64,000 nucleotides of DNA from Brevinema_A sp051649605 (GCA_051649605.1 JBOFHK010000001.1:62001-126000); one strand, 5' to 3'. Shown: positions 44,448 through 53,239, counted from the stretch's first letter. Notes: a model not told the origin generated them from the letters alone. Translations and numbers: made by a program.

Positions 44448-44807
44448 ATGGCAAAAACTTATCAAGTCAAGGTTAGTGGGCAGATTTATGAGGTAGAAGT
44501 AGAATTTTTATCGGAATCGGGTTCTTCTATTACTCATACACCAACACCATCTACTCCAGTAAGCACACCTGCTACTACGGTGGTAGTAGGTAAAGGTGAG
44601 GGAGTTATAGCACCGATGCAGGGAAATATTTGGAAAATTCTGAAAAAAGTTGGTGATACAATTAAAGCTGGGGAAACGATTTTAATTTTAGAAGCCATGA
44701 AAATGGAAAATAATATTGTGTCTCCTAAAGATGGGACGATTGTTTCTTTATTAGTTAAAGAAGGAGACACGGTAGAAAGTGGAGCAACTTTGGTTGAGAT
44801 TTCTTAG
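44448..44807 (+). CDS. Biotin carboxyl carrier protein of the decarboxylase
   Basis: A 119-aa carrier. N-terminal beta part (1-22), a Pro/Thr-rich flexible linker (about 30-48) and a biotinyl domain ending in EAMKMENN with the biotin-accepting Lys85. It shuttles CO2 from OadA to the membrane subunit OadB. The start is ATG 44448 (AAGGAAGA upstream); an earlier in-frame start at 44397 has no ribosome site. Confidence 0.92.
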   Translation: MAKTYQVKVSGQIYEVEVEFLSESGSSITHTPTPSTPVSTPATTVVVGKGEGVIAPMQGNIWKILKKVGDTIKAGETILILEAMKMENNIVSPKDGTIVSLLVKEGDTVESGATLVEIS

Positions 44808-44816
44808 GAGTACGTC

Positions 44817-45938
44817 ATGCAGGAATTACTATTAAACTTATATCAGACAACAGGGCTGGCGATGATGACTCTTGGGTCTTTTGGAATGATTGTTGTAGCA
44901 TTGATTTTATTATATTTAGCGATTTCAAAAGGATATGAACCATATTTGTTATTACCGATTGCGTTTGGAATGCTCTGGGTGAATCTACCAATGACTCCCC
45001 AAGAAGGGATCATGGAACCTAATGGTCTTCTTTATCATCTTTATCAAGGTATTAAATTAGGAATTTATCCTCCACTAATTTTTTTAGGTATAGGGATGCT
45101 CACAGACTTCGCTCCCTTAATTGCGAATCCTATGAGCCTCTTATTAGGGGCAGCCGCCCAAGTAGGGATTTTTGGTGCTTTTTGGGCCTCTGTTATTTTT
45201 GGTTTGACAGGGCCAGAGGCAGCTTCTATAGGGATTATTGGTGGTGCTGATGGTCCCACCGCCATTTATTTAACTTCTCAACTTGCACCTCATTTATTAG
45301 GACCTATTGCGGTTGCTGCTTATTCTTATATGGCCTTAGTTCCTATTATACAACCTCCTATTATGAAGTTTCTTACAACAAAAGAAGAACGATTAATCAA
45401 AATGGAACAGCTACGGATTGTTTCTCAACGGGAAAAAATTCTATTCCCAATTATTGTAACGATCCTTGTGGTGTTATTAGTACCCTCTGCGTCGCCGTTA
45501 ATTGGAATGTTAATGCTTGGCAATCTTTTTAAAGAAAGTGGTGTTGTTCCTAGTATTGTTGAACATGGAAAAAATGCATTACTCTATATTGTTACAATAT
45601 TTTTAGGAGTAACGGTGGGAGCAACGGCAAACGCTTCAACATTTTTGTCGGTAGTAACTCTTAAAATCATCGCTATTGGTTTATTAGCTTTTATACTTGG
45701 TACGATAGGTGGAGTATTACTTGGTAAATTAATGTGTTTTTTGAGTGGTAAAAAAATTAACCCTCTTATTGGTGCTGCCGGAGTAAGTGCTGTACCTATG
45801 GCTGCTAGGGTTGTTCAAAAAGTTGGTGCTGAGGAGGACCCTACGAATTTTCTTTTGATGCATGCTATGGGGCCTAATGTAGCTGGAGTAATTGGTTCAG
45901 CAGTGGCTGCAGGAACTTTACTAAGTCTATTTAAATAA
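44817..45938 (+). CDS. oadB: Na+-pumping oxaloacetate decarboxylase beta subunit
   Basis: A 373-aa polytopic membrane protein that decarboxylates carboxybiotin while exporting Na+. The essential region GIIGGADGPTAIYLTS near residue 142 (Asp for Na+/carboxybiotin), NASTFLSV near 280 and the C-terminal AMGPNVAGVIGSAVAAG near 350 are present. AGGAG 6 nt upstream. Homologues serve methylmalonyl-CoA or glutaconyl-CoA decarboxylases, but citrate lyase genes in the same operon fix its role here. Confidence 0.93.
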   Translation: MQELLLNLYQTTGLAMMTLGSFGMIVVALILLYLAISKGYEPYLLLPIAFGMLWVNLPMTPQEGIMEPNGLLYHLYQGIKLGIYPPLIFLGIGMLTDFAPLIANPMSLLLGAAAQVGIFGAFWASVIFGLTGPEAASIGIIGGADGPTAIYLTSQLAPHLLGPIAVAAYSYMALVPIIQPPIMKFLTTKEERLIKMEQLRIVSQREKILFPIIVTILVVLLVPSASPLIGMLMLGNLFKESGVVPSIVEHGKNALLYIVTIFLGVTVGATANASTFLSVVTLKIIAIGLLAFILGTIGGVLLGKLMCFLSGKKINPLIGAAGVSAVPMAARVVQKVGAEEDPTNFLLMHAMGPNVAGVIGSAVAAGTLLSLFK

Positions 45939-45966
45939 ATTTTTCTTTTTATAGAGGGGAGATATT

Positions 45967-45995
45967 TTGACAAAAATATCCTATTATGCTATACT
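45967..45995 (+). promoter_or_regulatory. Promoter of the spmBA/ldcA/M20 unit
   Basis: Consensus TTGACA (45967-45972), 17 nt, TATACT (45990-45995), directly ahead of AAAGGAGGGG and the ATG at 46019. The predicted leader is very short (about 15-20 nt). Confidence 0.65.
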
Positions 45996-46018
45996 TGGGC
46001 TTGTAAAGGAGGGGAAAG

Positions 46019-46564
46019 ATGTTTGTTACGATTATACAAAAAATTTCATTATATGCAGTGCCCTTGATTATTTTATTAATTCCGTTATATGCATTATTAT
46101 TTAAAAAGGTCAAAGTTTATGAAGTATTTGTCGAAGGGGCAAAAGAAGGTTTTGATACGGCTATACGGATTCTCCCGTTTTTATTGGGGATGTTAGTTGC
46201 AATAGGGATTTTAAGAGAATCTGGTATGATGGATTTATTAATCGAAACAACTCGTCCTATACTGGCTATTGTCGGATTCCCTAGTGAATTACTCCCTATT
46301 TTTATTATGAATCCTATTTCTGGAGGAGCAGCACGAGGAGTTTTATTAGATATTTTTAACGCTTATGGTCCAGATTCCTTCTTAGGAAGGGCAGGGTCTG
46401 CTATGTTTGGTTCTACGGAAACAACCTTGTATGTGTTAGCAATTTATTTTGGTTCCATTGGTATTAAAAAATCTCGTCATGCTGTGGCTGCAGGGTTTAC
46501 CGCTGATATTGCAGGGATGATTTCTGCGGTTTTAATAACCTCACTAGTATTTGGTAGTATGTAG
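46019..46564 (+). CDS. SpmB-like membrane protein (nucleoside-recognition/gate domain)
   Basis: A 181-aa polytopic membrane protein of the spore maturation protein B/YjiG family. Features: the GAKEGFDTAIRILPFLLGMLV block near residue 40, MNPISGGAARGVLLDI near 100 and GSTETTLYVLAIYFGSIGIK near 130, the gate-domain motifs. AAAGGAGGGG precedes the ATG. Such pairs occur in many non-sporulating bacteria; their transport role is not well defined. The spmA-like partner follows after 9 nt. Confidence 0.85.
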   Translation: MFVTIIQKISLYAVPLIILLIPLYALLFKKVKVYEVFVEGAKEGFDTAIRILPFLLGMLVAIGILRESGMMDLLIETTRPILAIVGFPSELLPIFIMNPISGGAARGVLLDIFNAYGPDSFLGRAGSAMFGSTETTLYVLAIYFGSIGIKKSRHAVAAGFTADIAGMISAVLITSLVFGSM

Positions 46565-46573
46565 GAGAAAGAT

Positions 46574-47161
46574 ATGATAAATTATATATGGATGAGTTTT
46601 ATTGTTGTTGGAGTTGGAGTATCAATTTTCACAGGCAATGTGCAAAAGGTTACGGATGCCAGTATTGAATATTCTAAATTATCGGTAGAATTAGCCTTTG
46701 GATTGATTGGTACAATAGCTCTATGGTCAGGATTAATGAGAGTGGCAGAGGAAGCTGGTTTAGTTAAAGCTTTAGGGAAAGCTTTAAAACCTATTATGAC
46801 CCGCCTTTTTCCTGATGTTCCTGCTGATCACCCAGCAATGGGAAGTATGGTTGCGAATATTGCAGCAAATATGTTTGGTTTAGGGAATGCTGCTACCCCT
46901 TTGGGACTACAGGCGATGAAAGATCTTCAGACTTTAACAGACGATAAAGAAACTGCTACTAATGCGATGGTGATGTTTCTAGCTATTAATACTTCTTCGG
47001 TAACCTTAATTTCTTCTAGTATTTTAGCGATGCGTGTTGCGGCAAACTCTAAAACTCCTACAGAAATGATAGGAGTAACCCTGCTAGCGACAACAATTTC
47101 AACCTTGGTTGCGATTATTGCAACAAGATGCTACCAAAAAATGAAAATTTTTAACAGATAA
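46574..47161 (+). CDS. SpmA-like membrane protein
   Basis: A 195-aa partner of the SpmB-like protein (YjiH family), with an N-terminal helix, WSGLMRVAEEAGLVKALGKA near residue 50, and NIAANMFGLGNAATPLGLQAM near 95, the conserved gate motif. Together the two correspond to the halves of a single gate-domain transporter. They lie in one unit with a murein-tripeptide-type LD-carboxypeptidase and an amidohydrolase, which hints at handling cell-wall-derived or acylated peptides. Confidence 0.85.
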   Translation: MINYIWMSFIVVGVGVSIFTGNVQKVTDASIEYSKLSVELAFGLIGTIALWSGLMRVAEEAGLVKALGKALKPIMTRLFPDVPADHPAMGSMVANIAANMFGLGNAATPLGLQAMKDLQTLTDDKETATNAMVMFLAINTSSVTLISSSILAMRVAANSKTPTEMIGVTLLATTISTLVAIIATRCYQKMKIFNR

Positions 47162-47166
47162 AAACG

Positions 47167-47204
47167 AAATAAGAAAGGGAGCTTTAATGTTCTCTTTCTT
47201 ATTT
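47167..47204 (+). terminator. Hairpin between spmA-like and ldcA genes
   Basis: A 13-15-bp stem with a two-base bulge (47167-47181 with 47192-47204) that lacks a proper T run. It may be an attenuator or weak terminator; the downstream gene has no obvious promoter, so read-through is likely. Confidence 0.4.
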
Positions 47205-47224
47205 AAGAAATAAGGGGTGTCAGT

Positions 47225-48145
47225 ATGCAAATTGGTAAAAAAATTGTTCCTGGTGCTACGATTGGTATTACAGCTGTTTCTTCATCACTTTTGGATTTAG
47301 ATAAGATAAAAATCGGAGCAGAATATTTAAAAAGCTTGGGCTATAAGGTAAAATTAGCACCCAATATTGAGAGAAATGACTTTTTTTTCCCAGGCTCTCC
47401 TCAAGTACGTGCAGAAGAACTAATGAAATTATTTTTAGATCCCGATGTTGATATGATTATGGCATTGAGAGGTGGATTTGGAGCAATTCAAATTTTGGAT
47501 TTACTTGATTATGATATAATAAAAAAGAACCCGAAAGTTTTTGTAGGCTTCAGTGATTTGACTTCGTTACAGATGGCATTGTACCAAAGAGCCGATTTAA
47601 TTACTTTCTATGGTCCTATGTTGAGTTCTAATTTTGCTGATCCTCAGCACTCTAAAATTACTGATCAATCGTTATTTTCTTTAGTATCAGGAGAAAATAA
47701 AACACTATCTTCAAAATTTGATATTCTAGTTGATCCAGTAAATCAAGTAGAGGGGAGAGTGTTAGGAGGTAATTTTATTACTTTTATGAGTTTGATGGGT
47801 ACAAAATTTCAGCCTGATTTAAAAAATAGTATTCTGTTTTTTGAAGAGATTGATGAAAAAACTTATGCGTTGGATAGGGCTATATCACAATTATTATTAA
47901 ACGAACAATTTTCTCAAGTGAAGGCTTTTATTTTTGGTGATTTTAATAACTGTACGACACGCAATCAGTATGAAGAAGATTTAAATACCTTAATTGTTAA
48001 TCGTTTGAAGAAGCTAAATGTTCCTATTATCAGTGGTCTTCCTTGTGGACATTGTCATCCAATGATTACATTTCCTCTAGGATCTGAAGTTTGTATTGAC
48101 CTTAGTCTTGGTACGATACAAACAGTTGATAGGCTTGTTCAATAG
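47225..48145 (+). CDS. ldcA: LD-carboxypeptidase (MEROPS S66, LdcA family)
   Basis: A 306-aa serine peptidase that removes terminal D-Ala from murein tetrapeptides (or related L,D bonds). Seen: GATIGITAVSS at the start, MALRGGFGAIQILDLLDYD near residue 78, VGFSDLTSLQMAL near 108 (nucleophile Ser), and the C-terminal GHCHPMITFPLGSEV near 280 with the catalytic His. AGGGGTG upstream. Its stop overlaps the next start by one base, linking it to the M20 hydrolase. Confidence 0.9.
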   Translation: MQIGKKIVPGATIGITAVSSSLLDLDKIKIGAEYLKSLGYKVKLAPNIERNDFFFPGSPQVRAEELMKLFLDPDVDMIMALRGGFGAIQILDLLDYDIIKKNPKVFVGFSDLTSLQMALYQRADLITFYGPMLSSNFADPQHSKITDQSLFSLVSGENKTLSSKFDILVDPVNQVEGRVLGGNFITFMSLMGTKFQPDLKNSILFFEEIDEKTYALDRAISQLLLNEQFSQVKAFIFGDFNNCTTRNQYEEDLNTLIVNRLKKLNVPIISGLPCGHCHPMITFPLGSEVCIDLSLGTIQTVDRLVQ

Positions 48146-49314
48146 TGTATAAGGATCAGATTGCTCAAATCAAACAATGGCTTATAGAAGTACGAAGAGA
48201 TTTTCATCAATATCCAGAATTGGGTTATGAAGAATACCGTACCTCTAAAAAAATCCAGGAATATTTAGAAGAAATAGGGTTGAAACCTCGTATTATAGCT
48301 AAAACAGGAGTAGTCGCTGATATTTTTGGTGAAGATTCTCATATCACTATTGCCTTGAGAGCAGATATGGATGCTTTACCGATCTACGATCAAAAACAAT
48401 GCCCCTACGCTTCAAAGAACCCTGGTATGATGCATGCCTGTGGACATGATGCCCATATGACAATTTTACTAGGAGTTGCACGTATTCTGTCTCAATCTCG
48501 TCCTCCTTGTAATATTCGCTTAATGTTTCAGCCAGCTGAAGAAACAGATGGAGGGGCTTTACCAATGATTGAAGAAGGGGTCTTAGAGGGAGTACAAGGG
48601 GTATTAGGCTTACATGTTGATTCGGAGTTACCGATTGGTCAGATTGCAATTAAATATGGGGCGATGAATGCTTCCTCTGATATGATTACTATAGAGTTAT
48701 TTGGTAAAAAAGGTCATGGTGCATATCCGTCAGAGGGAGTAGACGCTGTTGTTATGGCTGCAAGCGTGATCCAGAATCTTCAAACAATTATTTCTCGTAA
48801 TATTGATGGACGTTCTTCGGCAGTGCTTTCTTTGGGGATGATCCATGGAGGAACTGCTCGTAATATTATTGCAGATTATATAAAAATTGAAGGGACGATT
48901 CGTACCTTAGATCCAGATCTTAGAGAGTACATTAATACAAGAGCGGAAGAAATTGTGATTTCTACTGCAAAAATGTTTGGTGGTAAGGGAAAATACCTTA
49001 GAAAATATGGCTATACCTCTTTGATAAATTATGACAGAGTTGTAGATCTTATTAGAGAAAGTGGAGAAATGATTCTAGGTGAAAAAAATGTTTTAATCAA
49101 AGCTCAAGCGAATATGGGGGTTGAGGATTTTGCTTATTTTGTTCAGCAGTGCGAAGGAGCATTTTTTTATTTAGGGACGGCAAATCAAGAAAAAAATATT
49201 ATGAGTGGAGGGCATACAGAAAATTTTGATATTGATGAAGATGCCCTTCTTATAGGGATAGAAATACAGCTCCAAAATATTCATAATTACTATGCTCTTT
49301 TAAATAATAAATAA
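48145..49314 (+). CDS. M20 amidohydrolase (N-acyl-amino acid/hippurate hydrolase family)
   Basis: A 389-aa M20D zinc amidohydrolase. Seen: RRDFHQYPELGYEE near residue 15, LRADMDALPI near 70, HACGHDAHM near 97 (metal ligands), QPAEETDGGA near 130 (catalytic Glu pair) and GVEDFAYF near 325. Deacylates N-acyl amino acids or peptides; N-acetyl-diaminopimelate deacetylase is a possible specific role next to ldcA. The start is GTG 48145, overlapping the ldcA stop; no ATG fits better. Confidence 0.88.
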   Translation: MYKDQIAQIKQWLIEVRRDFHQYPELGYEEYRTSKKIQEYLEEIGLKPRIIAKTGVVADIFGEDSHITIALRADMDALPIYDQKQCPYASKNPGMMHACGHDAHMTILLGVARILSQSRPPCNIRLMFQPAEETDGGALPMIEEGVLEGVQGVLGLHVDSELPIGQIAIKYGAMNASSDMITIELFGKKGHGAYPSEGVDAVVMAASVIQNLQTIISRNIDGRSSAVLSLGMIHGGTARNIIADYIKIEGTIRTLDPDLREYINTRAEEIVISTAKMFGGKGKYLRKYGYTSLINYDRVVDLIRESGEMILGEKNVLIKAQANMGVEDFAYFVQQCEGAFFYLGTANQEKNIMSGGHTENFDIDEDALLIGIEIQLQNIHNYYALLNNK

Positions 49315-49400
49315 ACTGAAGATATACCATCACACATAATTGTGGGTATTATTTACCTAGTTAAAAGAGGAGTAATAGTAGATTTTGACAGAGAGATTGA

Positions 49401-49429
49401 TTGAATGAAAATAAAAAATATGCTATACT
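49401..49429 (+). promoter_or_regulatory. Promoter of the small lipoprotein gene at 49555
   Basis: TTGAAT (49401-49406), 17 nt, TATACT (49424-49429), about 120 nt upstream of the start codon. Confidence 0.5.
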
Positions 49430-49554
49430 ATTTATTATAGTAATAAATTTTCCGATTTATTTTTAAAGGCTTTTAAAATGAAGCTTACTTAATAGTAAAA
49501 TTAGGACTCTAATCTTACTACATTATTATATATTTCTTAGAGTAGGGATTTTTT

Positions 49555-50403
49555 ATGAAAAAAATTATATTGGTAGTTCTTTTATTTTATACAGGATGTA
49601 CTCTAGATGTTGAATTAGAAAAATCTATATCTCCAGAAGTTTTATCTTCAATAAGTGGGCGAATGTTTCGTATTTCTGTAAAAAAATCATTTATATTTTT
49701 AGCTGAAGATGAGTCTGTATTTATTATGACTAGAGGTTCATCAAGTATGGAATCTGTTAATTCTTTATATATGCTCAAAGATGGGGTAGACGATGGTGAT
49801 ATTGTTTCGTTTCGCTTAGAAGGAGCACACTCTGATAATGGTAATTATATTGCCGTACTATTTCATCAAAAAAATCCTGATAAAATCAGTATTTCTGTTC
49901 AAAAAAATCGAGATCAGGCGATTACAGCTGTTCAATTTACTCAAGATATTACAGGAGAATCTCAAATACTTGAGGGTCTAGTGATCCGTAGTCCCGGGAT
50001 GTTTATGTTACAGGAGTTTAGTCCTATTGTCAAACCTCCAGATTATCAGAGTTATATTTGTATTACAGATGTTATAACAGCAACGAATGCTATTCCCAAT
50101 CTTAATGCGATTGTTACGATAATCGATCGAGTGGGGGGAGTAACTCGTAGAGAATTAGATTTTTTAACCAATATTACAGCTACAATGCCCATCTATAGTT
50201 TTTTTGCTGTTGAAGATCTAGGAGCTGGGCCAGTACAAGTAACAAGACTTTGGGGAGCTGTTGTTGATGTAAAAAATGACCGATTGCAAATTTTAGAAAG
50301 TCAGATTGTCGATAATATTCCTACAAAAGATCAGATCTTTACCTTTGAGCAAAGATTACGTGAGGTAACAAGCTGGGAATATAAATTTTCGAGCTCATTA
50401 TAA
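49555..50403 (+). CDS. Hypothetical lipoprotein
   Basis: A 282-aa protein with a clear lipoprotein signal (MKKIILVVLLFYTGC, Cys15). The mature part is predicted beta-rich with no family I recognise and no catalytic motif. It stands alone between the amidohydrolase and the tRNA cluster, with its own promoter. Function unknown. Confidence 0.75.
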   Translation: MKKIILVVLLFYTGCTLDVELEKSISPEVLSSISGRMFRISVKKSFIFLAEDESVFIMTRGSSSMESVNSLYMLKDGVDDGDIVSFRLEGAHSDNGNYIAVLFHQKNPDKISISVQKNRDQAITAVQFTQDITGESQILEGLVIRSPGMFMLQEFSPIVKPPDYQSYICITDVITATNAIPNLNAIVTIIDRVGGVTRRELDFLTNITATMPIYSFFAVEDLGAGPVQVTRLWGAVVDVKNDRLQILESQIVDNIPTKDQIFTFEQRLREVTSWEYKFSSSL

Positions 50404-50434
50404 ATAAAAATAAATAAAATATTTGAAATAGGTC

Positions 50435-50463
50435 TTGACAAAATAAAAGAAAAACAGTATAAT
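50435..50463 (+). promoter_or_regulatory. Strong promoter of the tRNA cluster
   Basis: Perfect TTGACA (50435-50440), exactly 17 nt and perfect TATAAT (50458-50463), about 15 nt before the first tRNA, as expected for a stable-RNA promoter. Confidence 0.85.
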
Positions 50464-50478
50464 ATACGTACTATTTTA

Positions 50479-50553
50479 CGGGGTATAGCGCAGTTCGGTT
50501 AGCGCACCTGTTTTGGGAACAGGGGGTCGTAGGTTCGAATCCTACTACCCCGA
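50479..50553 (+). tRNA. tRNA-Pro (anticodon TGG)
   Basis: Seven-bp acceptor stem (50479-50485 with 50546-50552), loop TTTGGGA giving anticodon TGG, T-arm GGTTCGAATCC. The CCA end is not encoded. Confidence 0.95.
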
Positions 50554-50570
50554 AGTAAGATGATGTGGAT

Positions 50571-50644
50571 GTGCCTGTAGCTCAGCTGGATAGAGCATCG
50601 GCCTTCTAAGCCGCTGGTCACAGGTTCGATTCCTGTCAGGCACG
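50571..50644 (+). tRNA. tRNA-Arg (anticodon TCT)
   Basis: Acceptor stem 50571-50577 with 50637-50643, anticodon loop CTTCTAA (TCT), T-arm GGTTCGATTCC. CCA is not encoded. Confidence 0.95.
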
Positions 50645-50648
50645 ATAT

Positions 50649-50723
50649 GGTGGATATAGCTCAGTTGGTTAGAGCACCGGATTGTGGTTCCGGGGGTCGT
50701 GGGTTCAATTCCCATTATCCACC
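50649..50723 (+). tRNA. tRNA-His (anticodon GTG)
   Basis: Acceptor stem 50650-50656 with 50716-50722, plus the extra G at 50649 facing discriminator C 50723 that marks tRNA-His. Anticodon loop TTGTGGT. CCA is not encoded. Confidence 0.95.
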
Positions 50724-50731
50724 CATTGTAT

Positions 50732-50805
<74 letters not shown>

Positions 50806-50843
50806 AGTGGTGAAAATGCCATCGATAATTTTTTTTATCAAAT

Positions 50844-50926
50844 GCGAGAGTGGTGGAACTGGTAGACACGCTAGATTTAGGATCTAGTGCCTAAAAGGTG
50901 TGTGGGTTCGAGTCCCACCTTTCGTA
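50844..50926 (+). tRNA. tRNA-Leu (anticodon TAG)
   Basis: Class II tRNA with a long variable arm (TGCCTAAAAGGTGTG), anticodon loop TTTAGGA (TAG), acceptor stem 50844-50850 with 50919-50925 containing two G-T pairs. CCA is not encoded. Confidence 0.94.
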
Positions 50927-50952
50927 AGATTTTGCAAAAAATAATTTTTTTT

Positions 50953-51024
50953 GCGGGAGTAGCTCAGGGGTAGAGCATCGCCTTGCCAAGGCGAGGGTCG
51001 AGGGTTCAAATCCCTTCTCCCGCT
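50953..51024 (+). tRNA. tRNA-Gly (anticodon GCC)
   Basis: Acceptor stem 50953-50959 with 51017-51023, anticodon loop TTGCCAA (GCC), T-arm GGTTCAAATCC. CCA is not encoded, so all six tRNAs here need a CCA-adding enzyme. Confidence 0.95.
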
Positions 51025-51026
51025 AG

Positions 51027-51053
51027 ATACCGTCCTTAATAGGACGGTATTTT
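51027..51053 (+). terminator. Terminator of the tRNA cluster
   Basis: Ten-bp stem (51027-51036 with 51041-51050), 4-nt loop, T run at 51050-51053. It starts 3 nt after tRNA-Gly and lies only 18 nt before the pth2 start, so pth2 may be expressed by read-through. Confidence 0.8.
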
Positions 51054-51070
51054 ACAATAGAGGTACTTTT

Positions 51071-51439
51071 ATGAAACAAATTCTTATTTTACGAACGAAA
51101 TATCCTTCTAATACAAGCCTGAGAAAAGGAAAATTAATTGCTCAAGGGGCACACGCCTCTGTTTCTGCTATTTTTGATGGTTTATCTAAGGAAACTACAA
51201 AAACACATGTGGAAAATTGGCTGGCACAAGGCCAAGCAAAAATAGCAGTATATGTCCAGTCTGAAGAAGAATTACTAGAGTTATGGGCACAGATTAAATC
51301 TACAGGTTTAGCGTGTTCGCTTATTAGAGATGCAGGTAAAACGGAGTTTGGAGGAGTTCCAACTTTAACTGCTATTGGCTTTGGTCCTGCTCCAACGGAA
51401 TTAATTGATCCGATCACTCGTCATCTCCCTCTCTTATAG
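51071..51439 (+). CDS. Peptidyl-tRNA hydrolase 2 (Pth2) family protein
   Basis: A 122-aa protein with the Pth2 pattern: LRKGKLIAQGAHASV near residue 17, WLAQGQAKIAVYV near 48, EEELLELWAQIKSTGL near 65 and IRDAGKTEFGG followed by LTAIGFGP near 92. Pth2 releases peptides stalled on tRNA and is the archaeal/eukaryotic type, scattered in bacteria. Its location right behind a tRNA cluster fits. No own promoter was seen. Whether a standard Pth exists elsewhere is unknown. Confidence 0.85.
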   Translation: MKQILILRTKYPSNTSLRKGKLIAQGAHASVSAIFDGLSKETTKTHVENWLAQGQAKIAVYVQSEEELLELWAQIKSTGLACSLIRDAGKTEFGGVPTLTAIGFGPAPTELIDPITRHLPLL

Positions 51440-51820
51440 TATTTAATAGATTATAGTGATTAGCAATCCTTATAGGAGTGTACTAATTTTTAGAGCAATC
51501 AATAGTCTACTCGATTTTCAATACGAGTAATACTCTAAGATTTATCTTCTTCTAAAAAATATCCACTTAATTTTTTCTCTTTCTGTTCAAAAAAACAATC
51601 TAAAAAAAATAATAGTCTATCTAATAAACTAATGGATGATTATTGGCAAATATTTTTAGTTGCTATAGAATATAATAAGATCAGTAATAAAAAATAAACT
51701 GATTTTTTTATTACCGATATCAAAGATTGATTCTTAGTAAAGTTAGGAAAATACTTGAAAAAAAAATGTAATCTTGTTATAATAGTACAATAAATAATAT
51801 TTAAATATTAAGGAAAAATT
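51440..51820. other. Intergenic region upstream of gltX
   Basis: About 380 AT-rich nt. It holds the gltX promoter (51755-51783) and a hairpin with T run near 51680-51709 that could be a weak terminator. No gene or RNA was recognised. Confidence 0.5.
51755..51783 (+). promoter_or_regulatory. Promoter of the gltX operon
   Basis: TTGAAA (51755-51760), 17 nt, consensus TATAAT (51778-51783), about 40 nt before the gltX start. Confidence 0.7.
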
Positions 51821-53239
51821 ATGGTTCGTACTCGTTTTGCACCGTCTCCTACTGGGCATATTCATGTAGGGAATGTTCGTTCTGCGTTTTTTGCTTGGCT
51901 TTTTGCTCGTAGTCAGAATGGTAGTTTTATTGTTCGTATTGAAGATACCGATCAAGAACGATCGGAAGCGGAATACACAGAGTTATTACTCAATGATATT
52001 GAGTGGCTTGGCTTAGATTGGGACGAAGGGCCAAGGGTTGGGGGTAAATATAGACCTTACTTTCAGATAGAAAGAGGATATATTTATCAAGAATATACTC
52101 AAAAACTTCTCCAAAGTGGTCATGCCTTTAAGTGTTATTGCAGTGAAGAAGAATTGACGGCAGAACGTAATCTTGCCGAACAAGAGTCTCGGCCTCCTCA
52201 CTACAATGGGCGTTGCCGTCATTTGACCCCAGAGCAAGAGCAAGCTTTTGAATCTGAGGGTCGTATTCCTGTAATCCGATTTAAAGCTTACCAACAAGAT
52301 TTTACCCTTCATGATATGATTAAAGGGGATATTATTTTTCCAAAAGGTATGGTGGGAGATTTTGTTATTGTTCGTGCAAATGGTATTCCTGTTTATAACT
52401 ATGCAGTGGTTGTTGATGATATTACGATGGAAATTACTCATGTTCTTCGCGGTGATGAACATTTATCTAATACCGTACGTCAGCAGATGATTTATAAAGC
52501 CTTAGATATACCTGAACCTAAATTTGGTCATATGGCACTTGTCTTAGGGGAAGATCGTAAAAAACTCTCCAAACGTCATGGTGCTACTAGTATTGATGAA
52601 TTTCGCCGTCTAGGTTATCTACCTGAGTCTCTTTGTAATGCTTTAGCTTTATTGGGTTGGTCTAGCCCTACTACTGAAGAGATTATGCCGATCAAAAAAA
52701 TTATAGAACTATTTTCTATTGATCGAGTGTCTCCTTCACCTAGTGTTTTTGATTTCAAACGCTTAAATTGGATTTCTAAACATAATATTGCCCACGCTGA
52801 TTTAGCTCGTATTGTGGATCTTTGTATTCCTTATTTAGATAAGCAATATGATCTAAGTGATCGTAGTTATCTTACTTCTGTTATTGAAATTGTGAGAGGA
52901 AACTGTAATCATCTTTCCGAAATTACAGATTACGTAGATTATTTTTTTACAGAAGATTATCAGATTGAGCAGGAAATACAAGAGTTGTTAGGACTTGAAA
53001 ATACCAAAAATGTTGTAGAGGCTTTTAAACGAGCTTTAGAAAAAGAACAACGACCTATTAATAAAGATATTTATAAAGAATTAACAAATATTGTTAAAGA
53101 AGAAACAGGCTTTAGTGGTAAGAATCTCTTTATGCCAATTCGAGGAATCTTAACAGGAAAAACTCATGGGCCTGAGATGTTTTTGGTACTTCCTGTCCTT
53201 GGTAAACAAAGAGCGTTAAATCGTTTATCACGATTTTAA
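51821..53239 (+). CDS. gltX: Glutamyl-tRNA synthetase
   Basis: Class I synthetase of 472 aa: HIGH-type motif APSPTGHIHVGNVRSA near residue 8 and KMSKS-type KLSKRHGA near 245 (ATP site). A zinc-finger-like CYCS motif near 105 is visible. Presence of gatA suggests that the enzyme may be non-discriminating and also charge tRNA-Gln. First gene of a run with a small membrane protein, prfB, galU and an acetyltransferase. Confidence 0.95.
   Translation: MVRTRFAPSPTGHIHVGNVRSAFFAWLFARSQNGSFIVRIEDTDQERSEAEYTELLLNDIEWLGLDWDEGPRVGGKYRPYFQIERGYIYQEYTQKLLQSGHAFKCYCSEEELTAERNLAEQESRPPHYNGRCRHLTPEQEQAFESEGRIPVIRFKAYQQDFTLHDMIKGDIIFPKGMVGDFVIVRANGIPVYNYAVVVDDITMEITHVLRGDEHLSNTVRQQMIYKALDIPEPKFGHMALVLGEDRKKLSKRHGATSIDEFRRLGYLPESLCNALALLGWSSPTTEEIMPIKKIIELFSIDRVSPSPSVFDFKRLNWISKHNIAHADLARIVDLCIPYLDKQYDLSDRSYLTSVIEIVRGNCNHLSEITDYVDYFFTEDYQIEQEIQELLGLENTKNVVEAFKRALEKEQRPINKDIYKELTNIVKEETGFSGKNLFMPIRGILTGKTHGPEMFLVLPVLGKQRALNRLSRF

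Noticed and set aside
46019..47161. Evidence for sporulation from the spmA/spmB-like genes
   Set aside because: This pair is widespread in non-sporulating bacteria, and no other sporulation gene is present.
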